Positions 20,606 through 30,919 are shown, counted from the stretch's first letter. The stretch is DNA of 62,000 nt from Prorocentrum cordatum (GCA_963575745.1 CAUYUJ010004603.1:86728-148727); one strand, 5' to 3'. The notes: generated from the letters alone by a model not told the origin. Numbers and translations are program-made.

Positions 20606-20829
20606 CCCGATCGATACCGAGTCGGATCGAACCGGGCTTTGGGTGGAGGCTGCCCCAACGGGGCTGGAGCGCAGCACAGCCGGTGCGACGCAAGCACGGG
20701 TTCACCGCGTGAACACCTGCGGCGATGGCCCGAGGCCCCACGGGAATGCCCCGAACGAAGGGCCTTCGGAGGTGGTGAGCCCAAACAACAGGGGGGGGAC
20801 GCCAACACGGGCTGCATACCGATTCAGCA

Positions 20830-20990
20830 TCAGGTCGGGCGTGTCCCCCTACGGGGGGATTGTGGACGAAAAATAAACAATACTCAAAACATACTCCAAA
20901 GATGATCAAAAGTAGTGAAAAGATCGTCCCCAGACCATATTTGTGACTATGTTTGAACATTCCTCCTGTAGAGGGACAGGTCCGACTTAC
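20830..20990 (+). mobile_element. Family B element, copy 3
   Basis: Left end GGTCGGGCGTGTCCCCCTAC and right end TAGAGGGACAGGTCCGACTT are inverted. ATTCAGCAT lies before and ATTCAGCAC after it (about 20822 and 20991), supporting an 8-9 bp target-site duplication. Confidence 0.8.
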
Positions 20991-21005
20991 ATTCAGCACG
21001 AATAG

Positions 21006-21144
21006 GGGGCCACTTGCGAACCCTACCCCTACCCCCCACGATTTCTGAGGGGGAGGGTGGGGTTCCCTTTATTCAGGAGCTCCCGAGCGAAAAGAAACCC
21101 ACCCTCCCCCTCGGAAATCGTGGTAGGGTTCGCAAGAGGCCCCC
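21006..21144. mobile_element. Foldback element with about 50-bp inverted ends
   Basis: Left GGGGGCCACTTGCGAACCCT and, reading in from the right, GGGGGGCCTCTTGCGAACCC; the pairing continues through CCACGATTTCTGAGGGGGAG. Almost the whole element is arm, with a short loop around 21070-21085. Could be a MITE or a single-copy hairpin. Confidence 0.65.
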
Positions 21145-21179
21145 CAACTGTGGAGAGGCCGCCCGGGGTCAAGATAGAT

Positions 21180-21304
21180 GGGGTCGGAGGATCGCGCCTG
21201 ATTGCCGATGCATCGGCGACGTCGGGATGGAGAGAATCAGGCTCTAAATAAAGCCGCCTCGCCGATGCCTCGGTGATGCGGCGCGCGATGCTCGGGGGAT
21301 CCCC
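21180..21304. mobile_element. Family L element, copy 1
   Basis: Ends GGGGTCGGAGGATCGCGC and the inverted GCGCGCGATGCTCGGGGGAT match the arms of 28467-28682. The interior has GCCGATGCATCGGCGA, a palindrome multiplied in copy 2. Confidence 0.6.
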
Positions 21305-21551
21305 TCTACTCTGGCGCAATTTGGGCAGCCTGGCAGCGAGGTTCGAGGATAAGTAGTGAAGTTTCGCAGTGGCTGGCCACTTTTGTCTTCCTGGGGCCTC
21401 TGAAGCTTCCAGAAATTTACGCAAAAACCTCGAGGGCATCCGGAAGACTCGAGGGCACCGGACCTTCTGGAACCTGTGGCGACCTCTGAAAACCGCCCGC
21501 CTCTGATATCACGAGAAGACCAGGGACCCTCTCGTATCGGCCTGGCTAATC

Positions 21552-21728
21552 GGGTCGGGCGAAAGGGGGGGGTTTGAGAATCAGCTCACGTAGCTGATTT
21601 TCCCAGCGCCTCCCGGCGCTGGAGGGAGCTATGTATCAAGAAATCGCCCCCTCGGTGAGGCCGAAACCAGCTGCATGCAGCAAATTTCGTGACCCCCCCC
21701 CTTCCAAATCCCCCTCTTTCGTCCGGCC
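21552..21728 (+). mobile_element. Family E element, copy 1
   Basis: Opens GGGTCGGGCGAAAGGGGGGG and closes CCCCCTCTTTCGTCCGGCC, inverted ends. The interior palindrome AATCAGCTCACGTAGCTGAT and GAGGCCGAAACCAGCTGCAT are shared with 27200 and 30568, all in one orientation. Confidence 0.75.
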
Positions 21729-21989
21729 TGTGGAGAAGCTCCGGTTGTGGTGTTGGCTACCTGCGTTAGGCAGTTCTGGGTGGACAAAGACGATACCGGT
21801 GACACGCCACCGTGGGGATCCGATCAGCGCGCCACTGCTGAATCCCATCAGCCCTTTACAGTCAACCCGTACAGTAAGGATGCGCGACAGGCCAACGAAC
21901 GTCGCCAAGGATGCACCGAGGATGCAAGGATGCAAGGGTACCCTTGGGAAGGTTGCGCGTCCTTACTATGCGTGTTGACTGCACTGCTG

Positions 21990-23388
21990 AATACCACCGG
22001 CCCTTTAAGGCGAGAGTGGTTCAGAGCATTCATTATTCCCTCCCCCCTCCCCCTGGGTTCTGGGGCTGCGTTTCGCGAGGCATTAGAGCGTCCAAAGTTG
22101 CCTCCTCGAGGCGGCTAACATCATTGACTGTGCTAAAAAGTTTCGGCCACAATCTGGCCTACCCTGATTTACTACGGCCCCTCATCTGGTCGATCTCTCC
22201 CAAGATGGCGTCCGAGGCTCCCAAGAGTGCGCCAAGGCCGCCAAAGAGGTGCACAGGAGGCCCCCAAGTGGCCCCAAAGATGCCCCCAAGAGGCACTCAA
22301 GAGACCCCCCAGATGCCCCAAGAGGCCCCCAGAGGCACCCAAGACGCCCCGAAAGACCTCGGCGAGAAGGCCTGAATCAGTGATTTTACAAAAAGGGTTT
22401 AGCCACATTCCTCCTGGGGTGGGGGGACCATCTCCTCCAAGATGGCAACCAGATGCCCCCCGAGGCTCCCAAAGGTGCCCCAAGAGAGCCCCAAGAGACC
22501 CCTAACAGGCCCTCAAGATGCCCCCAAGAGGCTCGCAAGAAACCCCCAAGAGGCCCCAAGAGGCCTCCAAGAGGCGCCCAAGCCGCCCCAAGATGGCATC
22601 GGCGAGGATGCCAAAATCATTGAGTGTACTATGGTTTTGGCCACATGCTGGCCTCCTGGGGGGGGTCTGATTTACTACGGCCCCTCTATTGACCGATCTC
22701 CTCCAAGATGGACCCAAAATGGACCCCGAGGCTCCACACACTCGCTAAGCAGCAGCAGCAGGAAGCCTATGCCCTGACTGCTAAATGATGCGAAAAGGTC
22801 GGGCGCGCCGCCGCCAGAACACCAGCGCGACCACGATGCTCCCAAGAGTGCTCCAAGAGGGCCCCAAGAAGCGCCCAGGAGGCCTCAAGAGGCCCCAAGA
22901 TGTCCCCAAGATGCCTTCAAAATGCCCCTTGAAGACTCACAAGAGACCCCCAAGACGCTTCCCCGAGGCACCCACGACGCTGCAAGAGGCACCCAGGACC
23001 GCCACGAGGCCCCCAAGAGACCCTAAGAGGCCCACAACAAGCTCTCAAGAGACATCCGACGAAACTCCGAGGGACATCCAAAAGACCTCTGGCCTTTCTG
23101 CTCGCCCTCCTCCTGCTCCTCCTTCTCAACCTCCTTTTCCTCCTCCTCCTTCTCTTCTGCCTCATCCGCATTATTCTCCTCCTCCCTCCCCCCTCCCCCC
23201 TCCGGCGGAGGCACGGGGACCGCCTCAATGCCATTCCGATCCCCCCCCCTCCTCCCCCCCCATCCCCCTCCTCCTCTGGTTCCTGCTCCCTCCACCCCCT
23301 CTTGGGGTATCATGGCTCCCCAGCATGGTCAAAATGAATCGCCTGCGCATCGTTTCGGGATGGACCGGCGGGGCTACGCGAAGCTTCT
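21990..23388 (+). mobile_element. Composite J/K element (no gene recognised around it)
   Basis: Order: a GGCCCTTTAAGGCG-AGTGGTTCA segment (about 21997), C-rich CCCTCCCCCCTCCCCC, then at least two higher-order units starting TTTGGCCACA...CTGGCCTCCTGGGG...GATTTACTACGGCCCCTC and running through CTCCAAGATGG into arrays of CCCCAAGAGG, then CCT repeats at 23100-23280, and block K at 23328-23388 (ATCGTTTCGGGATGGACCGG, ending CTACGCGAAGC). The same order occurs in two introns of the gene at 49-59 kb. No flanking exons were recognised here, so it may be a solo insertion or mark a decayed gene. Confidence 0.6.
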
Positions 23389-23675
23389 AAAAGAAACTCA
23401 GGACAACAACGCAAGAATCGCACACGCTGACTGCTGAGGGGCTCCTAACCGGCTCATTGACACCCTCTTTTCCCTCTCGATCTTCGCGACCTCGGGTCAC
23501 GGGGGCCCTCCCCTCCTTCCTCCAAGCACCTCCCCGCCTTCCTCCGAAACGCCGTGCCCGCAAACTCCAGACACGTGCAGGGGGTATCGGCAGCCATCGC
23601 GGAGGCTCCTGACATCCAAGACGGCGCGGCGGAGAAACAGACTCCAGAACCTTCGGATCTCGAGCTCCAAGTAGG

Positions 23676-23895
23676 GAAGCGAACTCTATGCACCGACGCT
23701 TTTTCCGACCCTGCGCTGAAACTCGCACAGGAACGCGGATCCTGGTGTATACGGGATCATGGTGCATACATGTTTTCGTTTCCCTTGGACAACGGAGGAA
23801 ACATATACACCACACCGCCCCGACGTCGTCCCCGACCCTCGAAAAACCGTGGGGCTGAAAAAAGCAACCCGCCACTGGCAATGTATGTACTCCAT
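23676..23895 (+). mobile_element. Repeat family O, copy 1
   Basis: Aligns with 39164-39396 through CGAACTCTATNCNCCGACGC, TTTTTCCG.CCCTGC, GCGGATCCTGGTGTATNCG, GTATACACCACACC and GTCCCCGACNCTC. About 220 bp, same orientation. On the minus strand both copies have an open frame reading YTRIRxPVxxSxQGRKKRR, which may reflect common descent rather than coding. Confidence 0.65.
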
Positions 23896-24068
23896 CGTCC
23901 GACCAAGATCGCTGCGCGCTGCACCGCGGAGCCTGTCTCTCCCGTCATCCGACCCGGGGCGTCCCGTCCTCTGGTCCTCGGTCCTCCTCCTCCGCCTCCG
24001 ACCCGGGGCACCCGCCCCCTGCCTCTGAGATCTGTTCCCGGGACCTCTCCTGGGGCACACCCTGACCT

Positions 24069-24265
24069 TAGGAGGCAACTACTGGGAGGTTTTCGCCGGA
24101 AAGAGTAAAGAGGACGAAGCCCCATTTGGGAGCAATTACGCCAGAGTGGGCCTCGAATTCAGCGGAATTAAGCCGGATTAGGCGGCACTAAGCAGGATTA
24201 AGCCGGAGTTCGGACCAGGGCGAAAACAGAATTTGACCTCTCAGGAGTTGCATCCGAACCGACCT
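24069..24265 (+). mobile_element. Repeat family H, copy 1
   Basis: Aligns with 61115-61324: TAGGAGGNAANTACNNACTG, AAGCCCCATTTGGGAGC, ACGCC.GAGT.GGCCTCG, internal GCCGGATTNAGCGGNA repeats and a closing GGCATCCGAACC. Same orientation in both. Confidence 0.7.
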
Positions 24266-24389
24266 GGACCCCGGGAAGGTCCAGCCATTTCGATGACAAG
24301 CCTACAAGCCTCCAAAACAGTACCCAACACTTCGGGAAGGATGCTTGCCAACGTGGACCCCAAGCAGAATGCAAATGCGCTGTAAATGT

Positions 24390-24680
24390 GGAAGTTCCGT
24401 GGTACAAGCTATGCAATGCAAGACATGCGGTGCCAGCTATCTATGTAGAACTATAGATGTACACGTACACATGCACGAGTGCGTGCATGTGCGTGGGTGT
24501 GTGGTGTAAGCTCGGATGTGCAAGCTGTGTGCTGTAAGATATTTGGCGTTGGCAGCGTGTTGGAAGCTATGCGGCGCAAGCTACGTGTTTTAAGCTATGC
24601 GGTATAAGCTGCGCGGTGCAGTGGAGGTAGTGACAGCGGTGTGGTGCAAGCTGTGGGCGCAAGCCACGTGACGTATGACA
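24390..24680. repeat. Degenerate GCGGTGCAAGCTATG repeats
   Basis: AAGCTATGCGG, AAGCTGTGTGC, AAGCTACGTG and similar follow each other for about 290 bp, with a TGTACACGTACACATGCACG patch. Confidence 0.55.
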
Positions 24681-24796
24681 TCTGCTTGAGCTATGTGGCA
24701 ACATTTCGTGAGTACTATCCAGCGGCCCAGCGCACGAGGCACAGCGACGCGCCCACTCGCTCAGCCACGGACGGGCGCCAGGGAAAACCCCGGCAC

Positions 24797-25025
24797 CAAG
24801 GAGGAGGAGGAGGAGGAGGAAGTGGAGGAAGTGGAGGAAAAGGAGGCGGGGGGGAGGGGAAAGGGCGGGGGAAGAGGAGGAGGAGGAGGAGGAGGAGGAG
24901 GAGGAGGAGGAGGAGGAGGAGGAGGAGGACTACGAGGCGGAGGAGGAGGAAGAGGAGGAGGAAGAGGAGGAGGTGGAGGAGGAGGAGGAGGCGGAGGAGG
25001 AGGAGAAGGACGAGGAGGAGGAACA
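24797..25025. repeat. AGG microsatellite
   Basis: AGG/GGA triplets on the plus strand, the opposite polarity to the CCT tracts of 0.7-15.5 kb. Confidence 0.9.
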
Positions 25026-25026
25026 C

Positions 25027-25285
25027 CCAGCGCACGAGGCGCCCACGGGAACCCGCGGCACCACACGGGCGGGCACCGCGCGAGATCTCGGGCGGCACCG
25101 CCGCCCAGCGCCCGAGGCGCCCACGAGGCGTCCACGTGGGCGGGCGCCGCGCGAAGCCCCCCGGCAGACCCACCCAGCGCACGGTACGCCCTCGAGGCTC
25201 CCACGGACGCCAGCTGGCCGGGCACCGGCCGCAACTCCCAGCGGACCAGGCCCACTGCCAATGCCCCAGCCATCCCAGCAACAAC
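25027..25285. repeat. Degenerate CCCAGCGCACGAGGCGCCCA repeats
   Basis: The motif occurs at about 25027, 25109 and 25172, and in part at 24727 before the AGG tract. Spacing of about 60-85 bp. Confidence 0.5.
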
Positions 25286-25289
25286 ACTG

Positions 25290-25483
25290 GGGGAACAAAA
25301 AGTGGCATAAGCATAAAAACTCTGAGGTCCGCGCGGAGTCCTCGGATCGGCGCCGGGGCCCCCCGGCAGCGCCTCTGGCGCCGCCCCTGGCGCGCTCCGC
25401 GCGCCAGGGAGGGGGGTCCAGCGCCGATCCGAGAAATCCGCGCGGACCTCCGAGTTTTTATGTTTATGTCACTGTTTGTTCCC
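25290..25483. mobile_element. Family F long-hairpin element, copy 1
   Basis: The arms of about 60 bp are near-perfect inverted repeats. The left reads GGGGAACAAAAAGTGGCATA, and the pairing continues through AAAACTCNGAGGTCCGCGCG and CTCGGATCGGCGC. A GC-rich loop (GGCGCCGCCCCTGGCGCGC) sits between. TCCCAGCAACAAC lies on both sides (25273-25285 and 25493-25505). Copies at 27032 and 38296 are more diverged. Confidence 0.8.
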
Positions 25484-25863
25484 TTTTAGCAATCCCAGCA
25501 ACAACGCCCAGGTGAGAGCACTCTTGCTTGGGGAGTCGCTACTCGAGCCTCGAGCTGCGCCTCTCCTCGTCCACGCCTCTCCTCGGGACCAGGCCCCACG
25601 AAGCCCGCTTGGGCGCCAACGGGTCGCGTCTTCAAAGGCCTGGCCGTGACGAGACAAGGGACACCTCCTCCCGAGGCTCCAGAAAGATCAAGAGGTCAGA
25701 AGCCATGGGGAACCCTAGCCACATCCGCGAACACCCTCCTCCTCTTTCCCCCATTCCTCCTCCATGGTCTACACTACGTCACGATGAGCCTTCTTGTGTT
25801 GCTCCGCAGACAGCGTCGGCATCATCCCGCGAGAAACGATAAGGATGGGTGTGGCCTCTTCTT

Positions 25864-26013
25864 AGGTCGGGCATGTCCTCTTACAGGAGGATTTGGGAGA
25901 GCAAATGCAACATAATCCAAATATAATCAATCAGATTCACAAGAACACGAAAATCGTCCCCTTGCTATTTGCACTATTCTCGAATATTCCCCATGCAGAG
26001 AAACATGTCCGAC
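25864..26013 (+). mobile_element. Family B element, copy 4
   Basis: Diverged ends GGTCGGGCATGTCCTCTTAC and CAGAGAAACATGTCCGAC remain inverted. GCCTCTTCTT before and GCCTACTATT after it suggest a worn 10-bp duplication. Confidence 0.7.
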
Positions 26014-26112
26014 TGAAGCCTACTATTCGAAGACGCCAACGTCGGCACACGGGCGCGGGGTTGAGGGGGGGCGGTCGACAGCCTCGCTTCCGACTAACAT
26101 TGTGCGAAACTG

Positions 26113-26271
26113 AATGGGGCCCTGGGACACACAAATAAATACACACAAATAAACAGATTCCCAATCTTTTCCCATGTTTTCTGGGTTTTTGTCTTCCCCA
26201 CAATCCCCATATTTTCTTATATTTTCTGGGGAGCCGACGATTAATTGTGTCTGTGTGTTTCTTTCCCTCCT
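26113..26271 (+). mobile_element. Family G element, copy 2
   Basis: AATGGGGCCCTGGGACACAC start, CACACAAATAAACAGATTCC, CCATATTTTCTTATATTTTC, and TGTGTCTGTGTGTTTCTTTC before CCTCCT. Flanks GCGAAACTG and GAGAAACAT suggest a worn duplication. Confidence 0.8.
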
Positions 26272-26704
26272 GAGAAACATCATCCTCCTGCTCATCGTGG
26301 CTCCTCCCTCCCCCCAGAGGCCTCCCCAGGGTTCCTCGAGGCCTCCCGGGGCCAAGGGAGGGCGGAGACTGATCCGAAAAGGCAGCATGCCTCTGAGAGC
26401 CTGGATCCTCGAAGCCACTGTCGTCGACTCTCGGCCTCCCCACCGCCGCCGTCCTCGTCGTCGTTCGCGTATTGCCAGCTTCGTGGTCCGTCGGCCGTCC
26501 CAGCCGTCGGTCTCTCTCCCCTGCTGCAGGCGCTGATCCACAGACCTCCCACACTTTTCTGTCTGACATCCACGGCCACAAACCCACACGGAATGGGCAA
26601 CAAATTAGGCGAGCTGCACGACCACAGGGCCACCGCCTCCTACGAGGAGGCAGCCCTGAAGCCGAGCGGCACTTCCGGCAGGTGGCCCCAGGACCTGCCG
26701 ACCC

Positions 26705-26836
26705 CTGTGCGCATGGGCTCGGACGCCCATTTCCCGTGCAGTGTTCGGTTTCGTGCGTTTTTTTTTGCTCGATGGTCCAGGATGTTCCTCGATGGTTCTC
26801 GCCGAGAAAAAGTGCACACGTCCGAGCGATGCCAAG
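26705..26836 (+). mobile_element. Family A MITE, copy 7 (left end worn)
   Basis: Right end ACACGTCCGAGCGATGCCAAG is intact; the left has CATGGGCTCGGACGCCCATT in place of CATCGCTCGGACGTCCATT. GACCCCTGT precedes and GACCCCTGC overlaps the right boundary, the clearest target-site duplication in the family. Interior TCGCCGAGAAAAAGTGCAC is as in other copies. Confidence 0.7.
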
Positions 26837-27031
26837 ACCCCTGCCCGCACGGGCTAGGCTCTCGGGCAGGGGGTGGGGAGGGCGAGGGAGGCGGCCTCTC
26901 GGGAAGGCCGCGGGCTCCCGAGGCAGCATTATGTACGCAGGCTCCTGGCAGAGCCTCTGCAAAAGGCGCAGCCTCGAATCCACTGCCGTCGACCCTCGGC
27001 CTCCCCACCGTCGTCGTCCGAGGGCGAATAA

Positions 27032-27195
27032 GGGGAACGAACAGCGACATGAACGTGAAAACTCGGAGCTCCGCGCGGATGATTTTTCGCATCGGCGCTG
27101 GACGCCCCCCGCCGGCGCCTCCGGCGCCGCCCCTGCCGCGTCCAGCGCCGATCCGAGAAATCCGCGCGGAACTCCGAGTTTTCATGCTTATGTCC
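27032..27195. mobile_element. Family F long-hairpin element, copy 2
   Basis: GGGGAACGAACAGCGACATG at the left pairs with CATGCTTATGTCC at the right; the inner arms ACTCGGAGCTCCGCGCGGAT and its complement bracket a GC loop. It ends next to family E copy 2. Confidence 0.75.
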
Positions 27196-27199
27196 TTTC

Positions 27200-27531
27200 G
27201 GGTCGGGCGAAAGGGGGGGATAGCAAAGGGGGGGTTGAGAATCAGCTCACGTATAGCTGACTTCCCCGGCGCCTCCCGGCGCTGGAGGCGGCCATGTGTC
27301 GAGGAATGGGCCCCTCGGTGAGGCCGAAACCAGCTGCACGCAGCAGATTTCGTACCCCCCCCCCCTTTCCCAATCCCCCCTTTCCCCGAAAGTAGGGAAA
27401 AACCTCCCGTCGGGACATTCGTCACACCGCGAGGGGGTCTGAGTCCTTCTCCCTCCGCCTATCCCCCCCCTTTCGTAGCCCCCCTAACCGACCTGCAGGG
27501 AAGGGACCGAGAGGTCCAGGGTCCAGCGCCC
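27200..27531 (+). mobile_element. Family E element, copy 2 with extended 3' part
   Basis: Starts GGTCGGGCGAAAGGGGGGGA and shares the AATCAGCTCACG palindrome with copy 1. Beyond copy 1's end it continues through GTAGGGAAAAACCTCCCGTC and GCGAGGGGGTCTGAGTCCTT to GGTCCAGCGCC, an extension shared only with copy 3. Confidence 0.7.
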
Positions 27532-27754
27532 CCTTCGTCCGGCCCGATCCTTGTTCGTTCCCCTATAGCGAGGCGGCGGGGGGGCGGCGGCCCGCGGCGG
27601 CCGGCGGCTGGTCGCCGCTCCCGGGCCCGGCGCCCAGGAAGTCCACGGCGTGGCCCGCGGCCTGCCGCGCGGAGGAGCCACGCGAACGTGGGCGCACCGG
27701 CAGCGCGCGGGGGGCGCGGGGCGGGGGGGAAGCAAGCGGACTGCCTACAGGGTA

Positions 27755-27904
27755 GTTTTTAATACATAGGATGTTTAAAAGATATGTGATGCTCCATACA
27801 TGACTAATGTGTGAATAAATGTATGCACGAACTCATCGTGGTTTTTGATACTAAATCTCTGCAATTGTAATACATGATCCGCACGCGGAACATGTATTAA
27901 AAAC
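27755..27904. mobile_element. AT-rich MITE with GGTA target-site duplication
   Basis: Ends GTTTTTAATACAT and ATGTATTAAAAAC are perfect 13-bp inverted repeats. GGTA flanks both sides (27751-27754 and 27905-27908). The 150-bp body is much richer in AT than its surroundings and has no coding capacity. It lies 13 bp from family B copy 5. Superfamily unknown. Confidence 0.75.
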
Positions 27905-27917
27905 GGTACTGTACCAT

Positions 27918-28080
27918 TAAGTCGGGCCTGTCTGCCTACAGAGGGATCTTCGACGAAAAATTAAGAACACTCCAAACATACTCCCAAAAGACTTGAAAAT
28001 AGTTTTTTAAAAATGATTCCCAGACAATTTTTCGACTTCTTTGAAATATTCCTCCTGTGGAGGGACAAGCCCGACTTAAG
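27918..28080 (+). mobile_element. Family B element, copy 5
   Basis: TTAAGTCGGGCCTGTCTGCC and the right end GGAGGGACAAGCCCGACTTA are inverted. The interior CCCAGACAATTTTTCGACTT matches copies 2, 3 and 6. Target-site duplication is weak (TACCA on both sides). Confidence 0.75.
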
Positions 28081-28305
28081 CCTACCAGGATGTGGACGCC
28101 CGAAGTGGGTACGGAACAAATTGGGCACGATGCCCACCAACAAGTGTTGTCCCGAACCAACAGCGGCCGCTGTTGGGCAGGCGGCCGCCTGTCTCAAGTG
28201 GACCCAGGCCGCGGCGGAGCGGGAACGAGTCCTGTTCAGAATGAGCAGGAACTGGTGTTGGGCATTGTACCCATTCTTTCCGTACCCATTTCGTTCGCGC
28301 AGATA

Positions 28306-28456
28306 CCAGACCACCCCGACCCAGTCCGAAGACCCGAATTTCGGGTTGGGGGGGACACGGGCTCCAGGTGTGTGCTGTCAATGTTCCCCGACCCCCCCAC
28401 ATTGGAAATGGAGGGCAAACTGCGGCGTTAGGGTTGCGTTGAGTTGGGTTGGGGGT
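28306..28456 (+). mobile_element. Family D inverted-repeat element, copy 2
   Basis: CCAGACCACCCCGACCCAGT opens and GAGTTGGGTTGGGGG closes; the interior GACCCGAATTTCGGGTTGGG and TGTTCCCCGACCCCCC match copy 1 in the same orientation. Confidence 0.7.
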
Positions 28457-28466
28457 CCGAACTGAT

Positions 28467-28682
28467 GGGGCCGGAGGATCTCGTCGCATTGTTGACACAT
28501 CGGCGATGCATCGCCCATGTGTCGGCGATGCATCGGCAATGTACTGGCAACGCCGGCGATGCATCGGAGACGCCAGCGTGGAGAAAATCGGGCTCAACAT
28601 CGAGCCGCATCGCCGATGCATCACGGATGCATCATCGATGCATCGCAGAGAAATCGGCGATGCGGCGCGATCCTCCGACCCC
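28467..28682. mobile_element. Family L element, copy 2, with expanded GATGCATCGG palindromes
   Basis: GGGGCCGGAGGATCTCGTCG and the right end GCGCGATCCTCCGACCCC are inverted arms. The interior has about eight GCCGATGCATCGGC-type palindromes in tandem, compared with two in copy 1, so the body has expanded. Confidence 0.65.
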
Positions 28683-28845
28683 ATCTACTCGGACCCCATC
28701 CGGGAGGCCGAGGGGGAAACGAACAAGGAGGGGGACTGCGACCCCATCCAGGAGGCCTGGAAACCAACGGGTGGGGGGGAAGAGGCTCGAGGGTCTGCAG
28801 AAAAGCGGCCCTCAAGGGGCCTCAGGCGGCCCCAAAGCTGCGACC

Positions 28846-29046
28846 TCGGGAGCGGCCAAGAGGGGGGTGTCCAAGAGGGGGGGGGGGGGGGCAAATCATG
28901 ACCGGTGGCATGTGCGCGGCCCAGCGGGGGGGCCAGGGACGTAGTTGGAATAAGAAGAGGCGTCATGAAGTCTAAGGAAACATCATGGCCCCTGCCATGG
29001 AATCCACCCCCCCCTAATGATCACCCCCCTCTTTGCCGCCCCCGAC
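28846..29046 (+). mobile_element. Family M element, copy 1
   Basis: CTCGGGAGCGGCCAAGAGGG at the left and CACCCCCCTCTTTGCCGCCC at the right are inverted. The interior has CAAATCATGACCGG, GCATGTGCGCGGCCCAGCGG and ATGGAATCCACCCC. It matches 39420-39615 in the same orientation. Confidence 0.75.
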
Positions 29047-29105
29047 GATCGCGGGCCCAAATGAGGTGCCGGAAAGGTGATCGCGCGCGCTGGTCCCGGC
29101 TTTGA

Positions 29106-29260
29106 TCAAGGGGCCCAAGGACACACAAACAAATACACACAAATAAAAGGATTCCCCATACTTTCCCATATTTTCTGGGTTTCTGTCTTCCCGCCCAATT
29201 CATATTTTTCCAGATTTTCTGGGGGATCGACGATGACTCGTGTCTGTGTGTTTTTTCCCC
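29106..29260 (+). mobile_element. Family G element, copy 3, with 12-bp flanking duplication
   Basis: TCCCGGCTTTGA (29094-29105) precedes and TCCCGGCTCTGA (29261-29272) follows, which fixes the termini: the element starts TCAAGGGGCCC and ends GTGTGTTTTTTCCCC. The interior is as in other copies. Confidence 0.8.
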
Positions 29261-29925
29261 TCCCGGCTCTGAAAGGTCGCGGCTCTCCGGCAGCGCAGAT
29301 CGCTCGGCAGCGGCGGCGGGTTCTGGGGCCCCGGCGGCGCGCTCCACCTCGGGCGCCCCCGCGCCCGGGTGGGGGTCGCTGCCGCGCCGGCTGCAGCCAG
29401 AGCGTGTGCAAGCGCGCGGAGGGGTCTGGGAGCAAGGGGCCCGGAGCAAAGGCAGTGTGATCGCTTGTGGCTTATGAGTGGTTGCAGCTGCAAGCGTGTG
29501 TCGCTGGAGGCGGTTGAGAAATGCAATCGCTTGCCGCTGACGTAACGAAAGGGTTGCAATGCAACCGCGTGGCTCTTGAACTGATGCAGCGCAATGGTTT
29601 GTGCAATGCGTATGCCCGATGAGGCCAGGGTGACCATCTTGCAACCGATGGTCTTTGCGGGGTGGCCATTTTGCGAAGCATTCGACAGATGGCGCACAAG
29701 ATTGCTATCCAATGGTATGGCTGGTGGCTGGGCCAAACCACTGCATTGCACTCATTTGCGTTCCGGTCCCGATGTGCAAGACGTGGCACTGCAACCGTAA
29801 GCTTCAGCAAACACACGACTGCTGCACGCGAGTATATGCCAGCCTGACCGAATTCGCGGTTCATGGCAGAAGTGCCCACAATCACATCACTGTCGGGCAT
29901 CTGGACACTTTTTACCAGCCTGGAA
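29261..29925. other. Unique spacer with loose GCAATCGCTTG repeats
   Basis: GCAANCGCNTG-like words recur at 29455-29600. No gene is recognised. Confidence 0.4.
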
Positions 29926-30052
29926 CATATCCCTATCCCTATGCTGGGCATCTCCTCATGACGATGCCAATCTTAGGGATTCCCTTATTTCTGAGGGCGG
30001 ATCCCTAAGATTGTCATCGCCTTCTGGCGTGTCAATCTTAGGGATAGGGATA
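29926..30052. repeat. Nested inverted repeats of AATCTTAGGGAT
   Basis: ATCCCTATCCCTATGC, AATCTTAGGGATTCCC, GGATCCCTAAGATTGTCATC and AATCTTAGGGATAGGGATA alternate in orientation, giving a cruciform-capable cluster. It is not a telomere repeat. Confidence 0.65.
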
Positions 30053-30186
30053 CGTTCGAGGCTGGTGAACTTTTGCAGCAAAAAGCTCTGTAGTCTCTAG
30101 AGAAGCATGCCGTAGCTCCTCGAGCAAATCGAAAATCGCGGTGACGGGGCTCTCGCAATGTATACTCTCCTGGAGTCTGCTTCCCG

Positions 30187-30390
30187 TCCCCAGGACCCTC
30201 AACGAAGGGTACCGATCGGGGGGGGAGAGGCACCGGGAGGGAACCGTCGATCTGGAATCGCGGAAGCCCCTTTCCTGACCCCAGGACCATCAACGAGGGG
30301 TACCGATCGGGGGGGAGAGGCACGGGGAGGGAACCGTCGACCTGGAATCGCCGAAGCCCCCGACAACGAGCTCGCACGCTCCTGGGCGCG
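30187..30390. repeat. 101-bp tandem duplication
   Basis: CAGGACCNTCAACGANGGGT then ACCGATCGG...GGAACCGTCGA.CTGGAATCGC occurs at 30191 and 30292. Confidence 0.8.
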
Positions 30391-30567
30391 GTGAGTCATC
30401 GGGCCCCTGTCGGCAGTGGATGGGCGGTTGGGGGTCGATGCATCCCCAGACCCCCGACATCGTGATTTCGTTCACAGCCTCGACCCCCAGAGATCCTGAC
30501 CCCTCCCCAGGGACCCGCTCTTCATCTGAAGTCGTTTTCTGACAGTCCTGGGGCCTGGCGAGTGCCA

Positions 30568-30919
30568 GGTCGGGCAAATGGGGGGGATAGCAAAGGGGGG
30601 GAATAAGAATCAGCTCACGTAGCTGATTCTCCCGGCGCCTCCCGGAGCCAGAGGCGGCTATGTATCGAGGAATGGGCCCAGCGACGGGGCCGAAACCAGC
30701 TGCATGTAGCAAATTTCGTAACCCCTCCTTTCCCAATCCCCGCCTTTCGTCCGGTCCCAAAGTGCCCCTGGAGGCCGAAAGCAGGGAAAAACCTCCCGTC
30801 AGGATATTTGTCACAACGCGAGGGGGTCTGAGTCCTTCTCCCTCCGCCTATCCCCCCCCTTTCGTAGCCCCCCTGACGGACCTGCAGGGAAGGGACCGAG
30901 AGGTCCCGGGTCCAGCGCC
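30568..30919 (+). mobile_element. Family E element, copy 3 with extended 3' part
   Basis: GGTCGGGCAAATGGGGGGGA start, AATCAGCTCACGTAGCTGAT palindrome and CCTTTCGTCCGG; then the same extension as copy 2 (GGGAAAAACCTCCCGTCAGG to GGTCCAGCGCC). Copies 2 and 3 are therefore the closest pair. Confidence 0.7.

Noticed and set aside
23387-23881. Minus frame conserved with 39124-39378 (YTRIR, QGRKKRR)
   Set aside because: The similarity extends over the whole family O repeat at DNA level, so it is not evidence of coding by itself.
29970-30052. TTAGGG words as interstitial telomere
   Set aside because: Spacing and context (AATCTTAGGGAT in both orientations)are inverted repeats, not a head-to-tail telomere array.
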